Below are positions 1 to 6,710 of a stretch of 8,686 nt of DNA, piece by piece. Every line of letters starts with the position of its first letter. Position 1 is the stretch's first letter. The stretch comes from an uncultured Clostridia bacterium (GTDB lineage Bacteria; Bacillota; Clostridia; Christensenellales; CAG-138), in the NCBI GenBank assembly GCA_947304365.1, contig CAMZAY010000031.1, positions 1 through 8,686 of the forward strand, written 5' to 3'. Below the pieces are notes generated by a model that saw only the letters and a program-made list of their open reading frames with translations, was not told the origin of the DNA and did not search any database. A program made the position numbers and the translations under genes.

Positions 1-467
1 ACGTCAGCGGGAACGAGACGGCCGTAGACCTCGCCGTCGATGGTCATAACGGGAGCAAGACCGCAGCAGCCGAGACACCTTGTGGGCTCGAGAGTGAACT
101 TGCCGTCCGGAGTGGTGTGGCCGGGTTCTACGCCGAGCACGCGGGAAAGCTCGTCCAGGATCTTCTGGGAGCCCTTAACGTAGCAGGCGGTGCCGAGACA
201 TACCCTGATGAGATGCTCGCCCCTGGGCTCGAGGTTGAACATGGAGTAGAAGGTGGAAACACCGTAGATCTCCTCCAATGAACGGCCAAGCCCGTCCGCG
301 ACCATCTTCTGGACCTCTATGGGAAGATACCCATAGATCTCCTGCGCCTTCTGAAGAACGGGCATAGTTGCGCCGTCCTTACCCTTCCAAGAGGCGATGA
401 ATTCCTTGAGCTCTTTTTCCTGCTCAGGAGTGCCCTTAAAGGGAATTGCCGTGATTTGTTTTGCCAT
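1..467 (-). CDS. NuoE/HndA-type [2Fe-2S] subunit, partial at window edge
   Basis: Thioredoxin-like [2Fe-2S] protein of the NuoE / HndA / 24-kDa family. Such subunits pass electrons between NAD(P)H and the flavin subunit of complex I-like or electron-bifurcating hydrogenase complexes in the cytoplasm. The 155 visible residues show the N-terminal helical part (with IYGVSTFYSMF at 67-77) and then the cluster-binding fold. The four expected cysteine ligands are present: C90 and C95 in CLGTACYVKG, and C131 and C135 in CLGCCGLAP. The family is usually about 160 residues, so only a few C-terminal residues lie outside the window. The start at 467 is supported by AAGGAGG seven bases upstream. Partner genes (NuoF/HydB-like, hydrogenase) would lie beyond the left edge, so NADH dehydrogenase and bifurcating hydrogenase cannot be separated here; the latter is more usual in fermentative Clostridia. 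Confidence 0.9.
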   Translation of the reverse strand, partial: MAKQITAIPFKGTPEQEKELKEFIASWKGKDGATMPVLQKAQEIYGYLPIEVQKMVADGLGRSLEEIYGVSTFYSMFNLEPRGEHLIRVCLGTACYVKGSQKILDELSRVLGVEPGHTTPDGKFTLEPTRCLGCCGLAPVMTIDGEVYGRLVPAD

Positions 468-580
468 GACAGTCCTCCTTATACCGCTTTTCGCGGAAAT
501 ATTGGTTAGCTTTCGGCTTCATCAAGACCCCCCGGCAGGCCCTTATGGGCATACCCCGGCGAATCTATCATCAGCCAACG
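468..580 (-). other. 5' leader of the NuoE-like gene with a small hairpin
   Basis: This leader of roughly 110 bases holds no ORF with a ribosome site. It contains GCCC/GGGC arms around a four-base loop (539-550), flanked by CCGG at 532-535 and 556-559 that can also pair. I do not recognise a riboswitch or a Rex-type operator in it. It may simply be an untranslated leader. Confidence 0.3.
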
Positions 581-583
581 TAA

Positions 584-592
584 AGTATAACA
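584..592 (-). promoter_or_regulatory. Extended -10 promoter for the NuoE-like gene
   Basis: Read on the minus strand this is TGTTATACT, an extended -10 (TGn plus TATACT). The hexamer 17 bases upstream (TAGAAT, 607-612) is a poor -35, as is common for extended -10 promoters. Transcription would start near 577, leaving a leader of about 110 bases. This is inferred from sequence only. Confidence 0.45.
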
Positions 593-677
593 CATCCGAT
601 CGCTTTATTCTATAAGTAATTGGTTCATTTTATTGTATATTTCATGGAAACAGCCGTTTTTTGTCTCATTTGAGAAT

Positions 678-719
678 AAAAACGCCCGGAACTTTTTTCC
701 GAAAATTCCGAGTGTTTTT
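678..719. terminator. Bidirectional terminator-like hairpin
   Basis: Imperfect 14-base arms at 678-691 and 706-719 are bounded by an A5 tract on one side and a T5 tract on the other. The hairpin therefore has a U run whichever strand is read. One mismatch and one wobble interrupt the GC part. Going leftward it lies just beyond the stronger terminator at 735-764 and probably acts as a backup that shields the NuoE-like promoter. Confidence 0.5.
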
Positions 720-734
720 GTAAGAATTATGCGC

Positions 735-764
735 AAAAAAGGAGCCCGGGGACCTCCGGGCTCC
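735..764 (-). terminator. Rho-independent terminator of the sigma/anti-sigma operon
   Basis: A perfect 9-bp stem, GGAGCCCGG (741-749) with CCGGGCTCC (756-764), encloses a six-base loop. On the minus strand it is followed at once by T6 (735-740). It lies 20 bases past the stop codon of the DUF4179-type gene, so it ends that transcript. Confidence 0.88.
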
Positions 765-784
765 AAAGCTAAGGGGTCAACTTT

Positions 785-2380
785 TCAGTTCTGTTTCAGG
801 AGCGTAAGCACGCCGTCGCTCAAAACGATCGGCTCGCCTCCTTCGAACCACTTATCCTCGAATTCGGGAACGATCACAGTATCTCCGATAGAGATTGCCT
901 GCCTTCCGCTCTCGTTCGAACATACATAGTCCACGTGGTTGAGCAGCGGGACGATCCTCACCTCTGCGAGATCCTTAACCATTTCGTAGGGCATTCCGAT
1001 ATGGCCGAGCCTGAATTCGTACTCCCCTTCTCCTACGGCAGTTCTGGTAAAGCCGGAGATATGGAACTCTTGACCGTTGGCCTCCGCGCGGAAGCTTACG
1101 CCCTGCGCGAACGCAGTGCGCTGCTCGTTCGTCCACGAATCGGGGAACGATACGCGGATCACGACGTCCTGAATTCCGAGCCCATTGATGTACGCGCCTT
1201 CTTTCAGAGTGAAGCTCACGCCCTCAAGATCGGCGGCAAGATTAGTTACGGCATAGTCCATGGAGTTCGCTGTCTCGATCCATTCGCAATAGCTGAGCTT
1301 TACGCTGCGGGAAGCGAGAACCGAGGGACCTTCCGCGGTAAGAGGCGCGCTCTCGAGCCCATGAAACGCCTTTATATCGAAGCGCGCAGTCCCAAGCTCC
1401 GCCTCGTATTTTTTGTGCGCATCGAACGGATAATACGGGTACGCGCTTGCACGGTAAACGACCTTAGCTTCGATCATCCCGTTACCGTCCGCATATCGCG
1501 AAAGGAATTCGAGCGGATCCGACGCGCCGTAATACGTAAGGCTGCTGAGATCGAAATGGACCGTGCTGATAAACGACTTCCCTTCAAGCCATTCCGCCGT
1601 TTCCGCGCTGACGTCCGCCGGGGTCCGATCATCGGTGTAATACTCATTATCTCCAAGGTATTTGGCGCGCATGTCCGAAACGAACTGCTGGACCTCCGGA
1701 TCGTGCATAAGGGTGGTGAGGCCTATAAAATCAAGCTCCGTACCGTCGTTAAGTACGATCCAGATATCGGTTTCCGCCTCAGAGTAAAAGCTGACGGCGC
1801 CGTCGCGGAAAACCTTGGGTACTTGGCCGCTTTGGAAGAGCATCGGAAGCTCATCCAAAGGTACCGTCGTGCGGGTCCCGCTGCCGCCGGTGAGCTTATC
1901 GAGCTCGGGCAGCGCCGAAAGCCCGTTCAGCTTCACCGAAAGGTACATCTTCTCCCCGTCGACGAGCGTCTCGCCGAGTTCGATCGAAAAATCATCCGCG
2001 ATGCTCTGCCAGACGGGCTCGTCAGCCGCATAGACCAAGCGGTTATCGGTAACGGAGCCTGCCTCGACTCCCTGCCCTTCGGTTTCCGCTGACTTCACGA
2101 TCACCTGTTCAAGCGCCTCGACCGGCCTGCGGTTCTCGGGATCAGCAAGGTACTCCTCGGGCGTTTTCGCGCCGAACCACGAAAGCACCTCCGCCCTTGC
2201 GGAAGGTATCGCGAATACGGTTATCAGCGCAAGCGCGATACAGGCGGCTATGGGCAGCGCCCATTTACGGACGGAGCGCGCCCTTTCCCTTCCCGAACCA
2301 AGCACGCTGCTCCTTATTTTTTCCTTGTCGGCCAGCTCATTCTCTGCGGCAGACAAAAGCTTTTCAGACAGCTCATTCAT
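785..2380 (-). CDS. DUF4179-type membrane anti-sigma-like protein
   Basis: A protein of 531 residues. A charged cytoplasmic N-terminus (about 38 residues) is followed by one membrane segment (about residues 40-58, WALPIAACIALALITVFAI). The motif AEVLSWFG comes right after it, then about 460 extracytoplasmic residues rich in beta strands. This layout matches DUF4179-type proteins encoded beside ECF sigma factors in Clostridia, which are thought to hold the sigma factor at the membrane and sense envelope signals. The ligand is unknown. I chose the ATG at 2380 because AGGAG lies seven bases upstream. The ATG at 2386 (533 residues) has AGGAG only one base away and is unlikely to be used. The start overlaps the end of the sigma gene by eight bases, which suggests translational coupling. 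Operon and domain layout are well supported; the anti-sigma role is inferred from context. Confidence 0.8.
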   Translation of the reverse strand: MNELSEKLLSAAENELADKEKIRSSVLGSGRERARSVRKWALPIAACIALALITVFAIPSARAEVLSWFGAKTPEEYLADPENRRPVEALEQVIVKSAETEGQGVEAGSVTDNRLVYAADEPVWQSIADDFSIELGETLVDGEKMYLSVKLNGLSALPELDKLTGGSGTRTTVPLDELPMLFQSGQVPKVFRDGAVSFYSEAETDIWIVLNDGTELDFIGLTTLMHDPEVQQFVSDMRAKYLGDNEYYTDDRTPADVSAETAEWLEGKSFISTVHFDLSSLTYYGASDPLEFLSRYADGNGMIEAKVVYRASAYPYYPFDAHKKYEAELGTARFDIKAFHGLESAPLTAEGPSVLASRSVKLSYCEWIETANSMDYAVTNLAADLEGVSFTLKEGAYINGLGIQDVVIRVSFPDSWTNEQRTAFAQGVSFRAEANGQEFHISGFTRTAVGEGEYEFRLGHIGMPYEMVKDLAEVRIVPLLNHVDYVCSNESGRQAISIGDTVIVPEFEDKWFEGGEPIVLSDGVLTLLKQN

Positions 2381-2888
2381 TTTCATTCTCCTCTCCGAGC
2401 TTAGCTCTCAATTTCTTTCTGACGCGCTTCAGCCTGCTTTTTACGCCTGCCTCCGTCGCGCCGATCTCCTTTGCGATGTCTCCGAGCTTCATCCCGTATC
2501 CGTAGTACAGTATGAACATGCGCTGCGTCAGCTCCGGCTCCGTTTTGAGACATGAAATGATCTCGCTCACCGCAGCTTTGTCGAGGCAGAGCTCCTCAGC
2601 GGAACAGTCGTCCGCCTCGTTCTCCGCCGCCTCTAGCGGCAGCTCCATTCGCTTTGAATGGGTACGGTAGTATCGAGCGGTCTCATGCTTCAAAACCGTC
2701 ACAAGGTATGCCTTCGGGTCGCGCACAGCTCTCGTACCCCTTCTTTGGAGGTGACGGTAGAATTTGGCGTACGTGTTCTGCAGTACGTCGTGCGCATCCT
2801 CCGCGCGCACCTTAAGCAGGCATACGCGCAGAAGCTCGCGGAACGTTGCGTCGTATACGGTATTGAAATAATCGGTAACGTCGGACAT
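2373..2888 (-). CDS. ECF (group 4) sigma-70 family sigma factor
   Basis: A 171-residue sigma factor with only regions 2 and 4, the usual ECF size. Region 2 spans about residues 13-75 and includes the region 2.2-like stretch AHDVLQNTYAKFYRHL (32-47). Region 4 lies at about 123-160, with the helix-turn-helix GDIAKEIGATEAGVKSRLKR that reads the -35 element. The C-terminus is acidic (GEENENE). AAGGAG lies seven bases before the ATG. The next gene overlaps its stop and encodes a membrane protein, the standard sigma/anti-sigma arrangement, so activity is probably released by an envelope or extracellular signal. Autoregulation is likely by analogy, but I could not find a convincing ECF-type promoter in 2889-2997. 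Confidence 0.92.
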   Translation of the reverse strand: MSDVTDYFNTVYDATFRELLRVCLLKVRAEDAHDVLQNTYAKFYRHLQRRGTRAVRDPKAYLVTVLKHETARYYRTHSKRMELPLEAAENEADDCSAEELCLDKAAVSEIISCLKTEPELTQRMFILYYGYGMKLGDIAKEIGATEAGVKSRLKRVRKKLRAKLGEENENE

Positions 2889-2975
2889 CGGTATCTCCTT
2901 TTTTTGTACGGCCGTTCACTTAATAAGAGCCCCCGCGACCGCAAAAGGGAGCGCAACCGGGAGAAAAAGATAATG

Positions 2976-2989
2976 AGAAGAGTTGTTCT
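2976..2989. promoter_or_regulatory. Degenerate LexA-like inverted repeat upstream of the sigma gene
   Basis: AGAAG-AGTT-GTTCT fits AGAAC-N4-GTTCT with one mismatch. It sits about 90 bases upstream of the sigma start, in an otherwise featureless gap (2889-2997) where I see no clear promoter. A single one-mismatch match is plausible by chance in a window of this length, so this is weak. Confidence 0.2.
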
Positions 2990-2997
2990 GAGCTGAA

Positions 2998-3023
2998 AAA
3001 GCCCTTCTCTCGGGAAGGGCTTT
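2998..3023 (-). terminator. Rho-independent terminator of the macro-domain gene
   Basis: Arms AAAGCCCTTC (2998-3007) and GAAGGGCTTT (3014-3023) pair perfectly over 10 bp around a six-base loop. On the minus strand the stem runs into a T5 tract. It lies 27 bases past the stop of the macro-domain gene and separates it from the sigma operon. Confidence 0.85.
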
Positions 3024-3050
3024 GCGGCATATCGTATTCGCGGTCTGTTT

Positions 3051-4094
3051 TCATCCGCCGAGGAGGGGCTGATCGAACTCGAAGAGGGTCTCGTTGATGC
3101 GGAAGATATCGTAGACGCCGTTCTTTATGAAGTATTCGATTATGACGTCGAATTTGAACGAATGCGAGAGCGCGAATCCGGCCCTCCTCAAAAGATCCTG
3201 GGTCGCCTCGAGATCGAGCCTGAGCGCCACGGCGAAGGCGATGACGGTCGGCTTGGACGGACGGTAGTCGGGATCGCTCCTTATCTTGGAGAAGAGCTTG
3301 CGGTCTATATTGGCCCTTTTATAGCACTGGGCGTCGGTCATGCCGGAGGCGTCGATCAGCTTGAGCAGCGTCCGCGAGAAGCCCTCGTCCAGCCCCTTTA
3401 GGATGCCCTCGTAATCCTTATCCGCATACGCCGCCTCTTCAAAGGCCGCTTCCGTCTCGCAGAGCGCGGCGGCGGGCGCGGCGTTCGGCGCGCATTGATC
3501 GATGGCCATGCTGCCGAGCGCGTATTTCCGGCGGGCGCTCAGGTACTCCCGCTTGTCAGCGCGCATGCCGACGTAATTCTCGTCCACGTACGCGCGGATC
3601 TCGCCCAGAAGCTCCCCGCCGAGCTCAAAGCTCCTCTTGTCGAATATGACGAGATACACCGTCATTTCGTGCTCCTCAAGGAAGGCCTTGATGGTTTCCG
3701 CGGCGATCGAGAGCGCTTCCCCTTTGGGATAGCCGTACGCGCCGGCGGAGATCAGCGGGAAGGCGACGCTCCCGCAGCCGAGCTCATCCGCGAGCGCGAG
3801 CGAATTTGAGTAGCACGACCTTAACAGCTCCTCCTCGCCGTAAGCGCCGCCGCGCCAAACGGGGCCGACGGTGTGGATCACGTATTTCGCTTTGAGCCGA
3901 TAAGCGCCGGTCGCCTTGGCTTTGCCCGTTTCACAGCCGCCGAGACCGCGGCATTCCTCAACGAGCCCCGGACCCGCCGCGCGGTGTATCGCGCCGTCGA
4001 CTCCCCCGCCGCCGAGCAGGGTGTTGTTCGCCGCGTTCACTATCGCGTCGACGTTCATCCGCGTTATATCGTTTCTTTCGATTATGAACGGCAT
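3051..4094 (-). CDS. Macro-domain ADP-ribose hydrolase/deacetylase fused to an HTH-like C-terminal domain
   Basis: 347 residues in two parts. Residues 1-175 form a MacroD-type macro domain. Hallmarks are VNAANNTLLGGGGVDGAIH (19-37), with N20, N23 and the putative catalytic D33, and the second ligand loop SAGAYGYPKGEA (117-128). This type binds ADP-ribose and removes it from acidic protein residues or deacetylates O-acetyl-ADP-ribose. Residues from about 225 to 347 are a helical domain. Its stretch YKRANIDRKLFSKIRSDPDY, followed by a KPT and AVALRLDLEATQDLLRRAGF segment, resembles a Cro/C1-type helix-turn-helix. Stand-alone macro proteins are about 170-180 residues, so the extension doubles the size. 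AAGGAGG lies five bases before the ATG, and the gene has its own promoter and terminator. The macro fold is certain, its hydrolase activity likely, DNA binding by the tail only inferred. Confidence 0.9.
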   Translation of the reverse strand: MPFIIERNDITRMNVDAIVNAANNTLLGGGGVDGAIHRAAGPGLVEECRGLGGCETGKAKATGAYRLKAKYVIHTVGPVWRGGAYGEEELLRSCYSNSLALADELGCGSVAFPLISAGAYGYPKGEALSIAAETIKAFLEEHEMTVYLVIFDKRSFELGGELLGEIRAYVDENYVGMRADKREYLSARRKYALGSMAIDQCAPNAAPAAALCETEAAFEEAAYADKDYEGILKGLDEGFSRTLLKLIDASGMTDAQCYKRANIDRKLFSKIRSDPDYRPSKPTVIAFAVALRLDLEATQDLLRRAGFALSHSFKFDVIIEYFIKNGVYDIFRINETLFEFDQPLLGG

Positions 4095-4119
4095 AGACGC
4101 CTCCTTAAGCCTTTTTTTG

Positions 4120-4149
4120 ATTTTATCACCGTCAAACGGCGGGTGTCAA
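4120..4149 (-). promoter_or_regulatory. Sigma-A promoter of the macro-domain gene with spacer inverted repeat
   Basis: On the minus strand TTGACA (4144-4149) is followed after 18 bases by TAAAAT (4120-4125), 25 bases from the start codon. The spacer carries CCGT-TTG-ACGG (4129-4139), a short inverted repeat in a classic operator position. The HTH-like tail of the encoded protein makes autoregulation conceivable. Confidence 0.65.
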
Positions 4150-4161
4150 GGGAGCATCCTT

Positions 4162-4192
4162 ATCCTGCGGCGGAAACAGCTCCGCGCAGGAT
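4162..4192 (-). terminator. Stem-loop at the end of the phage-like operon (no U run)
   Basis: Arms 4162-4174 and 4181-4192 pair over 12 bp with one bulged G and a six-base loop, directly at the stop codon of the last operon gene. No T run follows on the minus strand, so it is a weak or factor-dependent terminator or an mRNA-stabilising end. Readthrough into the macro-domain gene is possible. Confidence 0.4.
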
Positions 4193-4389
4193 CAGCCGGG
4201 GTTCCTCTCCGAAAGGGCTTCCTCCAGTATCGCCGTGCGAAGCTCCAGCTCCGCTATCTTTTCGGCGAGCAGCGAAAAGTTTATGTTAAGGCAGCTCTCG
4301 TTCTTTTTTATCCAATCCTCGTGGGCTTTTTTGTCGTCCCCATCGCGCTCGGTGGGAAGATTGACGGGGTAAAGCGCTCTCATTTCCAT
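4192..4389 (-). CDS. Small coiled-coil protein, last gene of the phage-like operon
   Basis: A 65-residue protein that I do not recognise as a named family. The N-terminal half is charged and likely extended (YPVNLPTERDGDDKKAHEDW). Residues about 36-60 (FSLLAEKIAELELRTAILEEAL) form a clear amphipathic helix with heptad-spaced leucines and isoleucines, so it probably oligomerises. It starts 31 bases after the hub-like gene and shares its strand. The ribosome site is weak: AAAGGA lies 12 bases before the ATG at 4389, and a second ATG at 4383 is further still. Short coiled-coil proteins are common at this place in phage tail modules (in P22, a trimeric needle gene follows gp10). At 65 residues it is far too short to be a full needle. 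A structural or accessory phage role is inferred from position. Confidence 0.65.
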   Translation of the reverse strand: MEMRALYPVNLPTERDGDDKKAHEDWIKKNESCLNINFSLLAEKIAELELRTAILEEALSERNPG

Positions 4390-4420
4390 TTCGGGTCACG
4401 TTCCTTTCCGGTCCTTATCA

Positions 4421-5842
4421 CTATTCCGTCCTCCTTCTTACTCCCATTTCGAGCTCCGCCCCGCCGATGAGGCGGAAGAACGAGCCGTTCTCGTTTGCAA
4501 AGCGGAGGCGAAGCGTCCTGCCCTCGTTTTTGAGCGGCGTTTCGAGCACCTCCGAGCCCGACGCGGGCAGAAGCAGCGGATACTCGTCCGTGACGGCGCC
4601 GATCTCGGCGGAGACCGAGGCCCTGCCCTCTCCGCGAAGATAGAGCTCCCGAAGCGTCTTTATAGCCGATTTGTCGCCGAGGTCCGTCAGCGGCGTGTTC
4701 CAATACGCCTCGATTGGCGTGCCGTCGAAGGAATCGCCCTCGCCCCATTTTTCGATATAGCGCGTGCTTGAAGCGAGCACCAGCCCGCCATCCCTGCCCG
4801 CAAGGTCCGTCGCCCTGAAGCCGCCGTACTGCATATACCGTCTTTCGGTCAGGTCGTATTCTATGAGCCTAGGCCCGTCGGCGGACAAAAGCGTGAAATA
4901 CAGCTTGTCCCCCGCCACCGCCATGCGCGTGTCGGTCGTATCGGCGCCCCTCATTATGCGCTTTATCATGCGCGCGTCGGGCATGGGCGCGGCGTCCACG
5001 CCGTTGAAGCAGTGGAGCCCGCCCTCCGTAACGTAATAGACTATGTCGCGCCAGACCGCGGTCGCGGTATCCGAAACGAACGTCGAATCGGTCTTTATGA
5101 GCTCGATGTTGTAATTCGAAGGCCTGTCGCCGATGAGCCTGTAAATGCTGTTCTTTTTGAAAATAAGGAGCTGATTGGATATCGCGCAGATCGCCGTGAT
5201 GGGATCGCCGGAGGTCGTACCGATCTCCACGTGTCCGCCCTCTACCGCGGGTGAATCCTCATCGGGGCCCCAATCCTCTATGGTCCTGTCGCCGCCCGGC
5301 AGCTTGGAGTAATAGAGCCGGTTGGGGTGATCGTAATTGCCCGCGGCAAAGAGCCTGCCGCGGAACATGGTGATATAGCTCACCTCGATATTCGAGCACG
5401 CCTCCTCCGAGCCGAAGAGCGAGAACTGCTCCCCGTCGAACTTTAAGATCCTGTTCGCGCCGTCGGCAATGAGCATCACGTCCGCGGCGCCTATGCGCGT
5501 CATGAGCACGGAATAATGCCTCTTTTCAAGTACGAGCGGGTAGGAATAGTCGCGCGTCCAGGCCCCTTCGTCGGCGTCGTAGGGATAGACGTAGCCGCCC
5601 GAGATCGCCATTGGAACGTCCCTGCCCGCCGTCCGGAAGAAGCAGATCCGGTCGACGCCGCTCGTGCCGACCACGGGGACCGGCGCGGGAAGGAGCTTTG
5701 AAAAGCCCTTCGTGACGGCAAGATCGCCGTCCGAGGCGTCCATGTTCATCGCGTCGGGCGAGTACGCGGGCGAAATAAGGCTTTCGTCGCGGCTTTGGTC
5801 GAGCCCGCGGAAGCTTTCTATCCTGTAAGTGAAGCCTGCCAT
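4421..5842 (-). CDS. Phage tail/neck hub-like protein (P22 gp10 / T7 gp12-like)
   Basis: 473 residues with no signal peptide or membrane segment, rich in short beta strands throughout. The N-terminus (FRGLDQSRDESLISPAYSPDAMNMDASDGDLAVTKGF, about 11-47) follows the F-x-GL ... SP-x-A-x-N-M ... G-x-L ... K-G-F pattern of podovirus hub and stabilisation proteins. Repeated strands such as VSYITMFRGRLFAAGNYDHPNRLYYSKLPG and AICAISNQLLIFKKNSIYRLIGD suggest a beta-propeller core. Its length matches P22 gp10 (about 470 residues). In virions such proteins bind below the neck adaptor and plug the packaged DNA. AAGGGGG lies about five bases before the ATG, nine bases after the adaptor-like gene. The phage assignment is fairly secure; the exact family needs a structural comparison. 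Confidence 0.72.
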   Translation of the reverse strand: MAGFTYRIESFRGLDQSRDESLISPAYSPDAMNMDASDGDLAVTKGFSKLLPAPVPVVGTSGVDRICFFRTAGRDVPMAISGGYVYPYDADEGAWTRDYSYPLVLEKRHYSVLMTRIGAADVMLIADGANRILKFDGEQFSLFGSEEACSNIEVSYITMFRGRLFAAGNYDHPNRLYYSKLPGGDRTIEDWGPDEDSPAVEGGHVEIGTTSGDPITAICAISNQLLIFKKNSIYRLIGDRPSNYNIELIKTDSTFVSDTATAVWRDIVYYVTEGGLHCFNGVDAAPMPDARMIKRIMRGADTTDTRMAVAGDKLYFTLLSADGPRLIEYDLTERRYMQYGGFRATDLAGRDGGLVLASSTRYIEKWGEGDSFDGTPIEAYWNTPLTDLGDKSAIKTLRELYLRGEGRASVSAEIGAVTDEYPLLLPASGSEVLETPLKNEGRTLRLRFANENGSFFRLIGGAELEMGVRRRTE

Positions 5843-5851
5843 GCGTCCCCC

Positions 5852-6388
5852 TTACCAGCGATTGATGATGCGGTAGCTCCCGCTGTCGCCGAGGTGCGGC
5901 CTCAAGCCCGCCTTCGCCGCCTCGTACATGGAAAGGTAGATGTTCGCGCCGCCCTGTGTGGAGGCGTCGCCCGCCATGCGCTCCCTTCCCACGACGTAGG
6001 TGACTATAAGCCCGTGCGTATGCTCGGGCAGCTCGCTTACGTCCGTCGGCGCGGCAAGACGCTTCGGCTCGCAGCGGTACGTGACGGTCGCGGGCTCGTT
6101 GTAGGGCAGAGCGATCACGCCGGTGTCGCCCCTCATGAACCTTACCTCGTGCCCCATCTGGCAGGTCTTGACGACCTTGATGCAGTTCCTCGAAAGCTCC
6201 GAGATATCGACTATTCCGTTCGACGGGACGACGGTCTCCGTCTTGGTGAAGCCGATCGCCCTCGCCAGATCCGACTGCGCGTCGTTTGCGAAATCCGTGA
6301 GCCTTGCGCGGAATGTCTCCATCGTCTGCGCGTCGCGGCCCCTGTCGAGCTGCGAAAGCGCGGAAACGAGTATGTCGTTAAGTGTCAT
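5852..6388 (-). CDS. Phage head-tail adaptor-like protein (P22 gp4 / T7 gp11-like)
   Basis: 178 residues with a layout typical of podovirus neck adaptors. Helices come first (TLNDILVSALSQLDRGRD and FRARLTDFANDAQSDLARAIG, up to about residue 47). A beta-rich middle follows (TETVVPSNGIVDISEL, EVRFMRGDTGVIALPYNEPATVTYRCEPKRL). Then comes APTDVSELPEHTHGLIVTYVVGRERM, and a C-terminal helical tail ends in SYRIINRW. In virions a ring of adaptor subunits joins the portal to the tail hub. Length and order (adaptor, then a hub of about 470 residues) copy the P22 gp4-gp10 order. It has AAGGAG about 10 bases before the ATG, starts 18 bases after the preceding gene and ends nine bases before the next, so it is translated within one operon. 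No portal gene is present for it to dock to. Confidence 0.7.
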   Translation of the reverse strand: MTLNDILVSALSQLDRGRDAQTMETFRARLTDFANDAQSDLARAIGFTKTETVVPSNGIVDISELSRNCIKVVKTCQMGHEVRFMRGDTGVIALPYNEPATVTYRCEPKRLAAPTDVSELPEHTHGLIVTYVVGRERMAGDASTQGGANIYLSMYEAAKAGLRPHLGDSGSYRIINRW

Positions 6389-6406
6389 TCTGTTTATTTC
6401 TCCTTT

Positions 6407-6637
6407 TTATAATATTATTGGCGTACTTGATCTCGAGGCCAGCCTCGCGGCGTTCTCGTCCGCCGCCCTTTTCTCCGCCTCCGTCCTTTCGATATGCTCT
6501 GCGAGGAAGCGCGGCAGCGTTACCTTAACGCCCCTCGGCACGCGATAGTTGACGGAGTTGATGCACCCCTCCCAGGGACGGTCGGCGGGCGAACCCGCCA
6601 GGACCGTCTCGGTAAGGCAATAAAGATCGTTTTCCAT
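6407..6637 (-). CDS. Small phage head-associated-type protein, first operon gene
   Basis: 76 residues. The central CINSVNYRVPRGVKVTLPRFLAEHIERTEAEKRAADENAARLA resembles small proteins found next to the major capsid gene in many Firmicutes phages. These typically read 'V-N-x-x-x-Y-x-V-P-R-G-V-x-V-x-V-P-x-x-V-A-E-x-I-x-x-S-E' and then carry an acidic, alanine-rich helix. Their function is mostly unproven; they are assumed to serve head assembly. GGGAGGT lies about nine bases before the ATG. It is the first gene of the phage-like operon and sits directly below the promoter with the LexA-like operator, where the capsid gene would be expected in a full prophage. The family likeness is from memory of pattern, not a search. 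Confidence 0.6.
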   Translation of the reverse strand: MENDLYCLTETVLAGSPADRPWEGCINSVNYRVPRGVKVTLPRFLAEHIERTEAEKRAADENAARLASRSSTPIIL

Positions 6638-6710
6638 TTTTGTTTACCTCCCGATTTTTTGAAGCGTTGACTTTATTGTTTTTTGAGGCCGGTTTTTATC
6701 CTGCATATCC

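Noticed and set aside
935..2092. Plus-strand ORF of 385 codons opposite the DUF4179-type gene
   Set aside because: It lies wholly antisense to a gene with a clear membrane segment, operon partner, ribosome site and terminator. The arginine-rich translation is typical of a shadow frame in GC-rich DNA, and no ribosome site precedes it.
4380..4748. Minus-strand ORF of 122 codons overlapping the end of the hub-like gene
   Set aside because: It is a frame shadow of the 473-residue gene, very rich in Arg and Gly, with no ribosome site.
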